Shown one piece after another: positions 20,739-29,842 of a stretch of DNA of 64,000 bases (position 1 is its first letter; each line of letters opens with the position of its first letter). Position numbers and translations under genes: made by a program. The notes under the pieces were generated by a model. The model did no database searches and was not told where the DNA came from. It saw only the letters and a list, made by a program, of their open reading frames with translations. Origin of the DNA: Stenotrophomonas rhizophila (GTDB lineage: Bacteria; Pseudomonadota; Gammaproteobacteria; Xanthomonadales; Xanthomonadaceae); NCBI RefSeq assembly GCF_007667275.1, contig NZ_VDQT01000005.1, positions 248,001-312,000 on the forward strand. Reading direction: 5' to 3'.

Positions 20739-21959
20739 ATGCCGCAGTACCGCTACAAAGCCCTCAACGCGCACGGTGAGCTGTTCGACGGCCAGATGGA
20801 TGCCGCCAGCGAAGCCGATGTCGCCGCGAAGCTGCAGGACCAGGGCCACCTTCCAATGGAAGCGCGCCTGGCCGGCGAGGGTGGCGCGGGCGGTTTTTCG
20901 TGGGCCGCGCTGGTGCGGCGCAAGCCGTTCGACGGCGCCGCGCTGGTCCAGTTCACCCAGCAGCTGGCCACCCTGCTCGGCGCCGGTCAGCCGCTGGACC
21001 GCGCGCTGGGCATCCTGCTGGAGCTGCCGGAAGACGAACGCAGCCGGCGGGTGATCGCCGACATCCGCGACGTGGTGCGTGGTGGCGCGGCGCTGTCCAC
21101 CGCGCTGGAACGCCAGCATGGGCTGTTCTCGCGGCTGTACATCAACATGGTGCGCGCCGGCGAAGCCGGTGGCAGCCTGCACGACACCCTGCAGCGCCTC
21201 TCCGATTACCTGGAACGCAGCCAGGAACTGAAGGGCAGGGTGATCAACGCGCTGATCTACCCGGCGATCCTGCTGGCGGTGGTGGGCGGGGCGCTGCTGT
21301 TCCTGCTCGGCTACGTAGTGCCGCAGTTCGCACTGATGTACGAAAGCCTGGACGTCGCGCTGCCGTGGTTCACCCAATGGGTGCTCAACGCCGGCCTCGT
21401 GGTACGCGACGGCTGGCTGGCGATGATCGTGGTGCCGGCGCTGCTGCTGCTGGTGGTCGAGCGGAAACTACGGCAACCGGCCGCGCGGCTGGCGCTGGAC
21501 GGCTGGCTGCTGCAGCGCCGGGGCATCGGCGGGCTGCTGGCCAAGCTGGAAACCGCACGCCTGGCGCGCACCCTGGGCACGCTGCTGCGCAATGGCGTCC
21601 CGCTGCTGGCCGGGCTGGGCATCGCCCGCAACGTGCTGGGCAACCGCGCGCTGGCCGCCGACGTCGACGCCGCCAGCGACGAGGTCAAGAACGGCAACGG
21701 CCTCTCCGTCGCGCTGGCCCGCGGCAAGCGCTTCCCACGGCTGGCCATGCAGATGATCCAGGTCGGCGAGGAATCCGGCGCGCTGGATGTCATGCTGCTC
21801 AAGACCGCCGACACGTTCGAACAGGAAACCGCGCGTGCCATCGACCGCCTGCTGTCGGCGCTGGTCCCGGTGATCACCCTGGTACTGGCCTCGGTGGTCG
21901 GCCTGGTCATCGTGGCCGTGCTGGTACCGCTGTACGACCTGACCAATGCCATCGGCTGA
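20739..21959 (+). CDS. gspF: Type II secretion inner-membrane platform protein GspF/XpsF
   Basis: Polytopic inner-membrane protein of the assembly platform, 406 aa. It shows two repeated T2SF domains (about 70-195 and 270-395) and three membrane segments, near 168-195 (LIYPAILLAVVGGALLFLLG), 225-240 and 370-395 (VITLVLASVVGLVIVAVLV). Signature sequences are FTQQLATLLGAGQPLDRAL, GEAGGSLHDTL and GEESGALDVML. It begins 2 bp after gspE and is translationally coupled. Confidence 0.97.
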   Translation: MPQYRYKALNAHGELFDGQMDAASEADVAAKLQDQGHLPMEARLAGEGGAGGFSWAALVRRKPFDGAALVQFTQQLATLLGAGQPLDRALGILLELPEDERSRRVIADIRDVVRGGAALSTALERQHGLFSRLYINMVRAGEAGGSLHDTLQRLSDYLERSQELKGRVINALIYPAILLAVVGGALLFLLGYVVPQFALMYESLDVALPWFTQWVLNAGLVVRDGWLAMIVVPALLLLVVERKLRQPAARLALDGWLLQRRGIGGLLAKLETARLARTLGTLLRNGVPLLAGLGIARNVLGNRALAADVDAASDEVKNGNGLSVALARGKRFPRLAMQMIQVGEESGALDVMLLKTADTFEQETARAIDRLLSALVPVITLVLASVVGLVIVAVLVPLYDLTNAIG

Positions 21960-22002
21960 CCGCCGTGGCGCACTTCGTTCCGACCTGCTGCAAGGAGCTT
22001 CC

Positions 22003-22437
22003 ATGATCCACCGTCGCACCCTGGTCCGTCCGTCTTCGCCCCGCCTCCAGGCGGGCATGAGCCTGCTGGAAATCATCATCGTCATCGTACTGATCGGCGC
22101 GGTACTCACCCTGGTCGGCAGTCGCGTGCTCGGCGGCGCCGATCGCGGCAAGGCCAACATCGCCAAGTCGCAGGTGCAGACCATGGCCGGCAAGATCGAA
22201 AACTACCAGCTCGACACCGGCAGGCTGCCGGCCAAGCTCGACGACCTGGTGACCCAGCCCGGCGGCAGCAGCGGTTGGCTGGGCCCGTATGCCAAGCCGG
22301 CCGAGCTCAACGACCCGTGGGGCAATGCGCTGGAATACCGCGCGCCCGGCGAAGGCCAGCCGTTCGACCTGATCAGCCTGGGCAAGGACGGCAAGGTCGG
22401 CGGCAGCAGCTACGATGCGGACATCAAGTACGAGTAA
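22003..22437 (+). CDS. gspG: Major pseudopilin GspG/XpsG
   Basis: Main subunit of the type II pseudopilus, 144 aa. ATG 22003 has AAGGAG 6 bp upstream. The prepilin peptidase site is QAG|MSLLEIIIVIVLIG with Glu at +5; the leader is about 17 residues. Methionine rather than phenylalanine at +1 is within family variation. The C-terminal half has the conserved LDTGRLPAKLDDL, NDPWGNALEY and DLISLGKDGKVGG blocks of the GspG calcium-binding fold. A longer in-frame start at 21946 inside gspF lacks support. Confidence 0.97.
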   Translation: MIHRRTLVRPSSPRLQAGMSLLEIIIVIVLIGAVLTLVGSRVLGGADRGKANIAKSQVQTMAGKIENYQLDTGRLPAKLDDLVTQPGGSSGWLGPYAKPAELNDPWGNALEYRAPGEGQPFDLISLGKDGKVGGSSYDADIKYE

Positions 22438-22443
22438 GCGCGC

Positions 22444-22953
22444 GTGGCACCGTCCGCAACGCCGCGCCGCATCCGGCCGCGCCACGCTGCAGCGCGACGG
22501 CGACGCGTGGCCGGCGTTTCGCTGCTGGAAATGCTGCTGGTGGTGGCGCTGATCGCGATCATCGGCGCGATCACCGCCACGGCGATGAACGGCGGCATCG
22601 ACGGCATGCGGCTGCGCAACGCGGGCAAGGAAATCGCCAGCCAGCTGCGTTATACGCGCACCCAGGCAATTGCCACCGGCGAACGCCAGCGTTTCCTGAT
22701 CGATCCGCAGGCGCGCACCTGGGAAGCGGCCAACGGGCGCCACGGCAGCCTGCCGGCGGCGATCGAGGTGCATTTCCGCGGCGCCGGCCAGGTCGCCGGG
22801 GTGGCCAGCGGCAAGGGCGGCATCGCCTTCCATCCCGATGGCGGCTCCAGTGGCGGCAGCATCGAGCTGGGCGTGCGCGACGCGTTGTGGCGCATCGACG
22901 TGGCGTGGATCACCGGCGAAGTGCGCTCGGGTCCGGTGCGGGGCGCACCATGA
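22444..22953 (+). CDS. gspH: Minor pseudopilin GspH/XpsH
   Basis: Minor pseudopilin of 169 aa with a GTG start 6 bp after gspG. A long, very basic leader (RRIRPRHAAARRRR) precedes the processing site VAG|VSLLEMLLVVALIAIIGA. The rest matches the GspH fold (MRLRNAGKEIASQLRYTRTQAIATGERQRFLID). A later start would shorten the unusual basic leader, but no better ribosome site was seen. The stop overlaps the gspI start as ATGA. Confidence 0.92.
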   Translation: MAPSATPRRIRPRHAAARRRRVAGVSLLEMLLVVALIAIIGAITATAMNGGIDGMRLRNAGKEIASQLRYTRTQAIATGERQRFLIDPQARTWEAANGRHGSLPAAIEVHFRGAGQVAGVASGKGGIAFHPDGGSSGGSIELGVRDALWRIDVAWITGEVRSGPVRGAP

Positions 22954-23372
22954 AGCGCCAGCGCGGCTATTCGCTGCTGGAAGTGATCGTCGCCTTTGCC
23001 CTGCTGGCGCTGGCATTGACCCTGCTGCTGGGCAGCCTGTCGGGGGCGGCGAAGCAGGTGCACGGTGCCGACCTGCGCAGCCGCGCCACCCTGCATGCGC
23101 AGTCGTTGCTGGCCGCCACCGGCATCGAATCCCCCCTGCAGCTCGGGCGAACCCAGGGCGACTGGGACGACGGGCGCTTCCGCTGGGACCTGCAGGTCGA
23201 ACCGTATGTCGACGCGCGCACCACCGCGCTGCAACCGGCCGCCGCCGCTCCCGCCAGCGGTCCGACCCTGGCCCAGCTGACCCTGCAGGTGCGCTGGGGC
23301 GAAGGCGAGGGCGAGCGCCTGCAATGGCGGTCGCTGCGGCTGCTACCCACTACGCCGGAGGCGAGCCGGTGA
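22950..23372 (+). CDS. gspI: Minor pseudopilin GspI/XpsI
   Basis: Minor pseudopilin of 140 aa, one of the I-J-K tip complex. The ATG overlaps the gspH stop (ATGA). It has a very short leader and processing site, QRG|YSLLEVIVAFALLALALTLLLG. The C-terminal domain is short and rich in Ala/Pro in the middle. It ends overlapping the GTG of gspJ. Confidence 0.93.
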   Translation: MKRQRGYSLLEVIVAFALLALALTLLLGSLSGAAKQVHGADLRSRATLHAQSLLAATGIESPLQLGRTQGDWDDGRFRWDLQVEPYVDARTTALQPAAAAPASGPTLAQLTLQVRWGEGEGERLQWRSLRLLPTTPEASR

Positions 23373-24001
23373 GCGCGCGCGCCGCGCGCGGCTTCACCCT
23401 GATCGAAGTGCTGCTGGCCACGGTGCTGCTGGTGGGTGGGCTGGCGCTGGCCTTCGCCACGGTGCGTTCGGCGATGAACATCGCCCAGCGCGGCGAACGC
23501 GTGGCCGCGCAGAACGAGCGCATGCGCGCGGTCGAAGGCTTCCTGCGCCGGCGCCTGGGCATGGCGCTGCCCATGGCCGCAGAGCCGCCCGACCCGACCC
23601 GCGAACCGCTGTACTTCCTCGGCGAACCGCAGCACATGCTGTTCGTGTCCGAGCTGCCGGGCTACCTCGGTCGCGGCGGGTCCTACGTGCACGAACTGCA
23701 GGTCAACCGCAGCGGCAGCACGCTGCGCCTCGACATCGCCCTGACCCTGGTGCAGAACGGCGAACGCATTCCGGAAACCCCGCCGCGCCCGCCGGAAATG
23801 CTGGCCGACGACCTGCGCGAGGTGGCCTTCCGCTATCGCGGCATCGACCCGCGCAGCGGCCAGCTGGGCGAGTGGCAGACGCAGTGGGACGACACCCGGC
23901 GCCTGCCGCTGCTGGTCGAGATCCGCATCGTGCCGCTGCAGGGGCCGGCGTGGCCGCCGATGGTGGCGGCGTTGTCGCAGGCACGTGGAGCGCGCCAATG
24001 A
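23369..24001 (+). CDS. gspJ: Minor pseudopilin GspJ/XpsJ
   Basis: Minor pseudopilin of 210 aa. The GTG at 23369 overlaps the gspI stop (GTGA). Leader MSARAARG is followed by the classic processing motif FTLIEVLLATVLLVGGLALA. The downstream beta-rich domain includes LADDLREVAFRYRG, typical of GspJ. The gspK ATG overlaps its stop. Confidence 0.95.
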   Translation: MSARAARGFTLIEVLLATVLLVGGLALAFATVRSAMNIAQRGERVAAQNERMRAVEGFLRRRLGMALPMAAEPPDPTREPLYFLGEPQHMLFVSELPGYLGRGGSYVHELQVNRSGSTLRLDIALTLVQNGERIPETPPRPPEMLADDLREVAFRYRGIDPRSGQLGEWQTQWDDTRRLPLLVEIRIVPLQGPAWPPMVAALSQARGARQ

Positions 24002-24873
24002 GCGCTCCACGCCTCCGGCGCGCGCGCGGTGCAGCGCTGGTGCTGGTGCTGTGGTTGATCGCGCTGCTCACCGCGGTGGTCGGTGCGTTCGCGCTCAGCG
24101 CCCGAATCGAGCACCTGCAGCAGCGCGTGATCGGCGACGATGCGATCGGCCAGGAGCATGCCCGGGCCGGGCTGGAATACGCCCTGTTCCGGTTGCGGCC
24201 GTCGGCCCTGCAACCGCCGTGGCAGGCCGATGGCCGCCGTTACCGCTGGACCTTCGACGAGCGTCGCATCGACCTGCGGGTGGTCGACGAGAACGGCAAG
24301 ATCAACCTCAACCTTGCCGACACCACCCTGCTCACCGGATTCCTGCAGGCGCTGGAGGTGGACCCCGTGCGCGCCCGGCAGCTGGCCGGGGCCATTGCCG
24401 ACTGGCGCGATCCCGACAGCCTGAAGCAACCCGGTGGCGGTGCCGAAAGCGCCGATTACCAGGCCGCCGGCCTGCCGTATGGCGCGCGCAACGGGCGCTT
24501 CGAGACACTGGGCGAGCTGCAGCGGGTGCTGGGCATGGACGCGGCGCTGTATGAACGGATGCAGCCGATGCTGACCCTGTACAGTCGGCAGTCGCGGCCG
24601 GACCCGCGGTTCGCGGCCGGGCCGGTGCTGGCCGCGCTCGGGCTGGACGCCGAAGCGCTGCTGGCCGAGCGCGAACGCAGCGCGGCGGCCGGCGATGAAA
24701 ACGTGACCGGCGCGCTTGCCAGTGGCAGCGGCACCTATAGTATCGAGAGCCGCGCAATGGATGCGCGTGGCAGGGTGTCGGTGCTGCATGCGGTGATCCG
24801 CATGGGTGCGGCGGGCACGCCGGGAACGACTTACACGGTACTTCGCTGGGAACAGGGAATGGCAGCTCGATGA
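23998..24873 (+). CDS. gspK: Tip pseudopilin GspK/XpsK
   Basis: Large minor pseudopilin that caps the pseudopilus tip, 291 aa. ATG 23998 overlaps the gspJ stop. The leader RRARG is followed by AALVLVLWLIALLTAVVGAFA. As expected for GspK, Glu at +5 is lacking. The body has the GspK inserted helical domain: DENGKINLNLADTTLL, IADWRDPDS and a YGARNGRFETLGELQRVLGMD block. Its stop overlaps the gspL start as ATGA. Confidence 0.95.
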   Translation: MSAPRLRRARGAALVLVLWLIALLTAVVGAFALSARIEHLQQRVIGDDAIGQEHARAGLEYALFRLRPSALQPPWQADGRRYRWTFDERRIDLRVVDENGKINLNLADTTLLTGFLQALEVDPVRARQLAGAIADWRDPDSLKQPGGGAESADYQAAGLPYGARNGRFETLGELQRVLGMDAALYERMQPMLTLYSRQSRPDPRFAAGPVLAALGLDAEALLAERERSAAAGDENVTGALASGSGTYSIESRAMDARGRVSVLHAVIRMGAAGTPGTTYTVLRWEQGMAAR

Positions 24874-26042
24874 CGGTTTGGCGGGACAGTCTGGTACAGG
24901 CACGGGGTCGACTCGCGCCCGGCGTGGGCAACGGCCTGCGCTGGTGGCGGCGTTCCCTGCTGGCCTGGTTGCCGCTGCGCTGGCAATGGGCGATGGGCTG
25001 GTCGCAGTCGCGGCTGCTGCTGTCGCGCCACGCCGAGCAGCTGGTGCTGCGCCGCGACACCGCCGCGCAGGTCCAGGCCGTGGCCGAGCTGCCATGGCCG
25101 ACCACGCCAGCCGACCTGGAACGGGTGCTGGAGGCGCGCCTGCGCGCGCTGCCGCGGCACTGGGTGTTGCCGGCGTCGGCGGTGCTGCGCCGACCGCTGC
25201 GCCTGCCGGCGGCGGCGGCGCCCCGCCTGCGCGACGTGGTCGGCTTCGAGATCGACCGGCAGACCCCGTTCGAGCCCAGCCAGGTGCATTACGACGTCCG
25301 CGAGCTGGGCACCCTGGCCGACGGCCAGCTGCAGGTGGAACTGGTGGTCATTCCGCGCCTGGCGCTGGAGCAGTGGTCGCAGCAGGCCGGTGGCTGGGCC
25401 GGGCAGCTGGCCGGCGTGGATGCCGACGACGGCAGTGGCCAGCCGCTGGGCGTGAACCTGCTGCCGCCCACGCAGCGCCGCGTCACCCGCGATCCGATGC
25501 GGCGCTGGAACCTGCTGCTGGGCTGCACCGCCGTGGTGCTGCTGGCACTTGCGGGCACCCAGCTGCTGGACAACCGCCAGGCCGCCGCCGACCGCCTGCG
25601 CGAGCAGGTCGATGCGGCCGCGCGCGATGCACGCCGCGTGGCCGCGCAGCGCCAGCAGCTGCAGGAGCTGGTCGACGGCGCCGCGTTCCTGGAAGGCAAG
25701 CGCAGCGAACACGCCAGCAGCGTAGAGCTGTGGAATGAACTGACCCGGTTGCTGCCCGATGGCACCTACCTGGAAAAACTGTCGATCGAAGGCAACACCC
25801 TGCAGCTGATCGGGCTCAGCCGCGAAGCCTCGCAGCTGGTGCCGCTGCTGCAGGATTCGCCGCTGTGGCGCAAGGTCAACCTGACCGGCGTGCTGCAGGC
25901 CGACGGCGGTGCCGGCGGCCGCGACCGCTTCACCCTCACTGCCGAGCTGCAGCCACTGCCCGGCGCGCCGGCGCCCACCACCCCGGCTGCTGCCACGCCC
26001 GCCACGGAGGTTGCCGATGGCAATGCCGCCAACACGCCGTGA
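24870..26042 (+). CDS. gspL: Type II secretion protein GspL/XpsL (PilN-like C-terminus)
   Basis: Inner-membrane protein linking the XpsE ATPase to the periplasmic XpsM and XpsN, 390 aa. The cytoplasmic part contains the actin-like signature region FEIDRQTPFEPSQVHYDVR. One transmembrane helix lies near 212-233 (WNLLLGCTAVVLLALAGTQLL), followed by a periplasmic coiled coil and a ferredoxin-like domain (ELTRLLPDGTYLEKLSIEG). This matches the divergent XpsL type more than enterobacterial GspL. It ends just after the gspM start, in another frame. Confidence 0.9.
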   Translation: MTVWRDSLVQARGRLAPGVGNGLRWWRRSLLAWLPLRWQWAMGWSQSRLLLSRHAEQLVLRRDTAAQVQAVAELPWPTTPADLERVLEARLRALPRHWVLPASAVLRRPLRLPAAAAPRLRDVVGFEIDRQTPFEPSQVHYDVRELGTLADGQLQVELVVIPRLALEQWSQQAGGWAGQLAGVDADDGSGQPLGVNLLPPTQRRVTRDPMRRWNLLLGCTAVVLLALAGTQLLDNRQAAADRLREQVDAAARDARRVAAQRQQLQELVDGAAFLEGKRSEHASSVELWNELTRLLPDGTYLEKLSIEGNTLQLIGLSREASQLVPLLQDSPLWRKVNLTGVLQADGGAGGRDRFTLTAELQPLPGAPAPTTPAAATPATEVADGNAANTP

Positions 26043-26757
26043 CCGCTGGCTGGCGCTGGGGCTGCTGCTGGCGGCGCTGGCGCTGGCCTACCTGCTGCTG
26101 GTGCACCCGTGGTTCACCCGGCCGCTGCTGGATATCAACCAGGGGATCGCCGAGCTGCAGGAACGCGACCAGCGCGTGCAGGCACAGCTGCAGCAACGTG
26201 GTCAGGTCCAGCAGCGGCTGCAGGAGGTGGAGGCCGCGCTGCAGGGTCGCCCGGGTTTCCTGCGCGAACCCACCGCCGAATCGGCGGCGGCCGCGTTGTC
26301 CAGCCGGCTGCAGGACGCGGTCGCCTCGGCCAGCCCCGGCAACCGCAGCTGCACCATCAGCAACCGCTCGCCGTTGACCGACACCGCGCGCGATGCCCAG
26401 TTCCCACGCGTGGCGCTGCAGGTGCGGCTGCGCTGCGGGGTGCCGGAAATGGCTGCGGTGCTGCATACGCTGGAAACCGGCAGCCCGCGCCTGTTCGTCG
26501 GCAACCTCAACCTGCTCGCGCAGCGCTTCCAGGCGTCGCCGAATGAAAGCGGTACCGGGCTGGACGTGTCGTTCGAGCTGGTCGGCTATCTCAAGCCCGG
26601 CGCGGGCGGCGACGCCACGGCCGTGTCGATGCCGGCACCCGCGTCCGCGCCCGAGCCGGCCCCGTCGGGCCTGCAACCGGCCGGTGCGGCGATGGCGGTA
26701 CCGACCGACCCCGGCAGCGCCGAGCCGGTCGAGGAGGGTCCTGCCATTGAAGATTGA
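26017..26757 (+). CDS. gspM: Type II secretion protein GspM/XpsM
   Basis: Bitopic inner-membrane partner of XpsL, 246 aa. ATG 26017 is preferred over 26023 because GGAGG sits 6 bp upstream. It overlaps the end of gspL by 26 bp. It has a short cytoplasmic N-terminus, a membrane helix at about 11-31 (WLALGLLLAALALAYLLLVHP), a Gln-rich coiled coil (QERDQRVQAQLQQRGQVQ), a ferredoxin-like domain (VPEMAAVLHTLETGSPRLFV) and a Pro/Ala-rich tail from about 195 that is likely disordered. Confidence 0.9.
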   Translation: MAMPPTRRDRWLALGLLLAALALAYLLLVHPWFTRPLLDINQGIAELQERDQRVQAQLQQRGQVQQRLQEVEAALQGRPGFLREPTAESAAAALSSRLQDAVASASPGNRSCTISNRSPLTDTARDAQFPRVALQVRLRCGVPEMAAVLHTLETGSPRLFVGNLNLLAQRFQASPNESGTGLDVSFELVGYLKPGAGGDATAVSMPAPASAPEPAPSGLQPAGAAMAVPTDPGSAEPVEEGPAIED

Positions 26758-27559
26758 ACTCGCTCCCCTGCGCAGCTGGTGGCTGGCCGGCGTGGTCGCC
26801 TGGGCGGCCGCGATCTGGATCGCCACCCTGTTCGGCGTGGGCGGGCGCATAGCGCCGCTGGACGCTGGCGAGCGCACGCCGCCGCCGCTGCCCGTGCTGG
26901 CCCCGGCCGCGCCCGAGCGCCTGGCCTCGGCCGACGCCTACGCCGCGATCGGCGCCCGCCCGCTGTTCGCCGAAGACCGCAAACCGCGGCCGTACCTGCT
27001 CGGTGGCAGCGAGGCCGGCAGTGCCAGCAGCGCGGTGACCTTGACCGGGGTGCTGCTCACCTCCGAATTCGGCATGGCCATCCTCACCACCGACCAGAAG
27101 CAGTCGCTGCGCCTGCGTCTGAACGGCGAGGCGGTGAACGGCTGGCAGCTGCTGGCGCTGGAACCGCGCAGCGCGACCGTGAGCGGCCCGTCGGGTACCC
27201 AGACCCTGGAGCTGGTGACCTTCAACGGCCAGGGCGGCGAACCGCCGACCGTGCTGGCCAGCAGCGCGGGGAGCACGCAGGCCAATGGCGCCCGCCCGCC
27301 AATCCCGCCACCGCCCCCGGGCAACCCCGCCGCCCGCGTGCCGCCGGCCGCTGCGCAGGCCGCTGCCGAAGCGGCCGCCGCCGCTGCCGCCAATTCGGCA
27401 GCCAACGCCGCCGCTGCTGCAGCAGCGCAGCCGCCCGGCGCGCAGGGACCCAGCGAACAACAGATGCAAGCCATCCGCGCCCGCATCCAGGCGCGCCGCC
27501 AGCAATTGCAGCAACAGTCGCAGCAGCCGCCCGCGGGCGGCTCCGGCCAAACCAAATAG
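26747..27559 (+). CDS. xpsN: Type II secretion protein XpsN (GspC-like role)
   Basis: Bitopic inner-membrane protein of 270 aa that, in Xanthomonas, bridges the XpsL/XpsM platform and the secretin, the job GspC does elsewhere. No gspC is present here. No ATG or GTG fits; TTG at 26747 is the likely start, with GAGGAGGG 8 bp upstream, overlapping gspM by 11 bp. It has a membrane helix at about 10-31 (WWLAGVVAWAAAIWIATLFGV), an HR-like region (YAAIGARPLFAEDRKPRPYLL; VTLTGVLLTSEFGMAILTTD), then a Pro-rich and poly-Ala stretch (about 180-230) and a Gln-rich C-terminal helix (IRARIQARRQQLQQQSQQ). Confidence 0.88.
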   Translation: MKIELAPLRSWWLAGVVAWAAAIWIATLFGVGGRIAPLDAGERTPPPLPVLAPAAPERLASADAYAAIGARPLFAEDRKPRPYLLGGSEAGSASSAVTLTGVLLTSEFGMAILTTDQKQSLRLRLNGEAVNGWQLLALEPRSATVSGPSGTQTLELVTFNGQGGEPPTVLASSAGSTQANGARPPIPPPPPGNPAARVPPAAAQAAAEAAAAAAANSAANAAAAAAAQPPGAQGPSEQQMQAIRARIQARRQQLQQQSQQPPAGGSGQTK

Positions 27560-27568
27560 AGTGAAAGC

Positions 27569-29767
27569 ATGACATTGCGCCTTTTCTCCCTGTCGTTCGC
27601 CGTGGCCCTGCTTGCAGGCTGCGCTTCCGTGCCCGGGCCCGAGGTGCGCCGCGACGCGGTACTCGACGGTCGCCACCAGGTGGTCGCCGGCGACGGCTCG
27701 CATGACGGCGTGGACGCGCAGCCGCTGGGCGCCGACGGTGCGCCGCAGCCGGTGATCCGCCGGGGCAGCGGCACCATGATCAACCGCAGCGCGGCGGCGG
27801 CGCCGTCGCCCGCGCTGTCGCAGGCCAGCAGTGGGACCGCCACCTTCAACTTCGAAGGCGAATCGGTGCATGCGGTGGTCAAGGCGATCCTCGGCGACAT
27901 GCTCGGCCAGAACTATGTGATCGCCCCCGGCGTGCAGGGCACGGTGACCTTGGCCACGCCCAAGCCGGTGTCCTCGGCGCAGGCGCTGAACCTGCTGGAA
28001 ATGGTGCTGGGCTGGAACAACGCGCGCATGGTCTACAGCGGTGGCCGCTACAACATCGTGGCCGCCGACCAGGCGCTTGCCGGCACCGTGGCGCCGAGCA
28101 CCGCGCCGGCCGCCAACGCACGCGGATTCGAAGTGCGGGTGGTGCCGCTGCAGTACATCTCCGCCACTGAAATGAAGAAGGTGCTGGAACCGTACGCGCG
28201 CCCGAACGCGATCGTGAACGTCGACGGCGGGCGCAACGTGATCACCCTGGGTGGCACCCGCTCGGAGCTGGAAAACTATCTGCGCACGATCGAGATCTTC
28301 GACGTGGACTGGCTGTCGGGCATGTCGGTGGGCGTGTTCCCGATCCAGACCGGCAAGGCCGAGCAGGTCGCCGCCGACCTGGAGAAGGTGTTCGGCGAAG
28401 AGAGCAAAACCCCGAGCGCCGGCATGTTCCGGTTCCTGCCGCTGGAAAACGCCAACGCGGTGCTGGTGATCACCCCGCAGGCACGCTACCTGGACCAGAT
28501 CCAGCAGTGGCTGGAGCGCATCGACACCGCCGGCGGCAGCGCCCGGCTGTTCTCCTATGAACTGCGCTACATCAAGGCCAAGGACCTGGCCGAGCGCCTG
28601 GCCGAAGCCTTCGCCAGCGAAAACAGCCGCAGCGGGCGCAGCGGCGGCTCGCTCGCACCGGGTGCGAACGTGCAGGAGCTGGGCAGCCGCGACGGCACCG
28701 GCAGCAACAGCTTCAACAGCAACGGCAGCACGGGCGGCACCAACCGCACCGGCGGCATGGGCGAGGGCACCATGAACCTGCCGCAGCGCCAGCCCGGCAA
28801 TGCCAGTTTCAACCTGGAGGTGCAGGGCGATTCGGTCGGCGTGTCGGCGGTGGAGGAAACCAATACGCTGCTGGTGCGCTCCACGCCGCAGGCTTGGCGT
28901 TCGATCCGCGAGGTCATCGAGAAGCTCGACGTGATGCCGATGCAGGTGCATATCGAGGCGCAGGTGGCCGAAGTGTCGCTCACCGGCGATCTTGCCTACG
29001 GTGTGAACTGGTTCTTCGAGCAGGCCGTGGCAACCGGCAAGACCGAGAGCGGCATCGACCTGCCCAGCGCACTGGGGCGTTCGATCTGGGGCAGCATCTC
29101 CGGTCGGGTCGGCGACGGCGGGCTGGGCTGGACCTTCCTGGGCAAGAACGCGGCGGCGGTGGTCACCGCGCTGGACAAGGTCAGCAACCTGCGCCTGCTG
29201 CAGACCCCGTCGATCTTCGTGCGCAACAACGCCGAAGCCACGCTCAACGTGGGCACGCAGATTCCGATCAATTCGGTCTCGGTCAACACTGGGGTCGGCG
29301 GCGACAACACCTACAGCCAGGTGCAGTACCTGGACACCGGCGTGATCCTGAAGGTGCGCCCGCGCATCACCCGCGACGGCGTGGTGTTCCTGGACATCGT
29401 GCAGGAAGTCAGTTCGGCCGGCGCGATCCCGTCCGGCTGCGACCCGACCCGCACCACCTGCAACCCGCCGATCAACACGCGCAAGATCTCCACCGAAGCG
29501 GCGGTGCAGAGCGGCGACACCATCATGCTGGCGGGGCTGATCACCAATTCGGATGAGAACGGCGCCAACGGCGTGCCGGGCCTGAGCCGGATCCCGGTGC
29601 TCGGCGCGCTGTTCGGCAGGAAGACCCAGAACACCGACCGCTCCGAAGTGATCGTGCTGCTGACCCCGACCATCGTGCGCAACGCGCAGGAGTCGCGGAA
29701 CCTGACCGACGAATACAGCAACCGCTTCCGCGCGATGGAGCCGTTCCCGGCCCGTCCGAAGCGCTGA
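27569..29767 (+). CDS. gspD: Type II secretion secretin GspD/XpsD
   Basis: Outer-membrane secretin channel, 732 aa. The ATG lies 9 bp after xpsN. It is made as a lipoprotein: MTLRLFSLSFAVALLAGC with lipobox LAGC, acylated Cys18. N0 (TATFNFEGESVHAVVKAILGDML), N1-N3 (VRVVPLQYISATEMKKVLEPYA and similar) and the C-terminal secretin domain (VGTQIPINSVSV, YLDTGVILKVRPRI, MLAGLITNSDENG) are all present. A Gly/Ser/Asn-rich loop sits in N3 (about 355-400). It is the last secretion gene of the operon, completing E-F-G-H-I-J-K-L-M-N-D. Confidence 0.97.
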   Translation: MTLRLFSLSFAVALLAGCASVPGPEVRRDAVLDGRHQVVAGDGSHDGVDAQPLGADGAPQPVIRRGSGTMINRSAAAAPSPALSQASSGTATFNFEGESVHAVVKAILGDMLGQNYVIAPGVQGTVTLATPKPVSSAQALNLLEMVLGWNNARMVYSGGRYNIVAADQALAGTVAPSTAPAANARGFEVRVVPLQYISATEMKKVLEPYARPNAIVNVDGGRNVITLGGTRSELENYLRTIEIFDVDWLSGMSVGVFPIQTGKAEQVAADLEKVFGEESKTPSAGMFRFLPLENANAVLVITPQARYLDQIQQWLERIDTAGGSARLFSYELRYIKAKDLAERLAEAFASENSRSGRSGGSLAPGANVQELGSRDGTGSNSFNSNGSTGGTNRTGGMGEGTMNLPQRQPGNASFNLEVQGDSVGVSAVEETNTLLVRSTPQAWRSIREVIEKLDVMPMQVHIEAQVAEVSLTGDLAYGVNWFFEQAVATGKTESGIDLPSALGRSIWGSISGRVGDGGLGWTFLGKNAAAVVTALDKVSNLRLLQTPSIFVRNNAEATLNVGTQIPINSVSVNTGVGGDNTYSQVQYLDTGVILKVRPRITRDGVVFLDIVQEVSSAGAIPSGCDPTRTTCNPPINTRKISTEAAVQSGDTIMLAGLITNSDENGANGVPGLSRIPVLGALFGRKTQNTDRSEVIVLLTPTIVRNAQESRNLTDEYSNRFRAMEPFPARPKR

Positions 29768-29842
29768 GCCGGCGGGGGCGGCTGCCACGTTGGCGGCCGC
29801 GCCTGCTACGCTGCGGGGAGGACGCCGCATGCAGGGGGTTGG

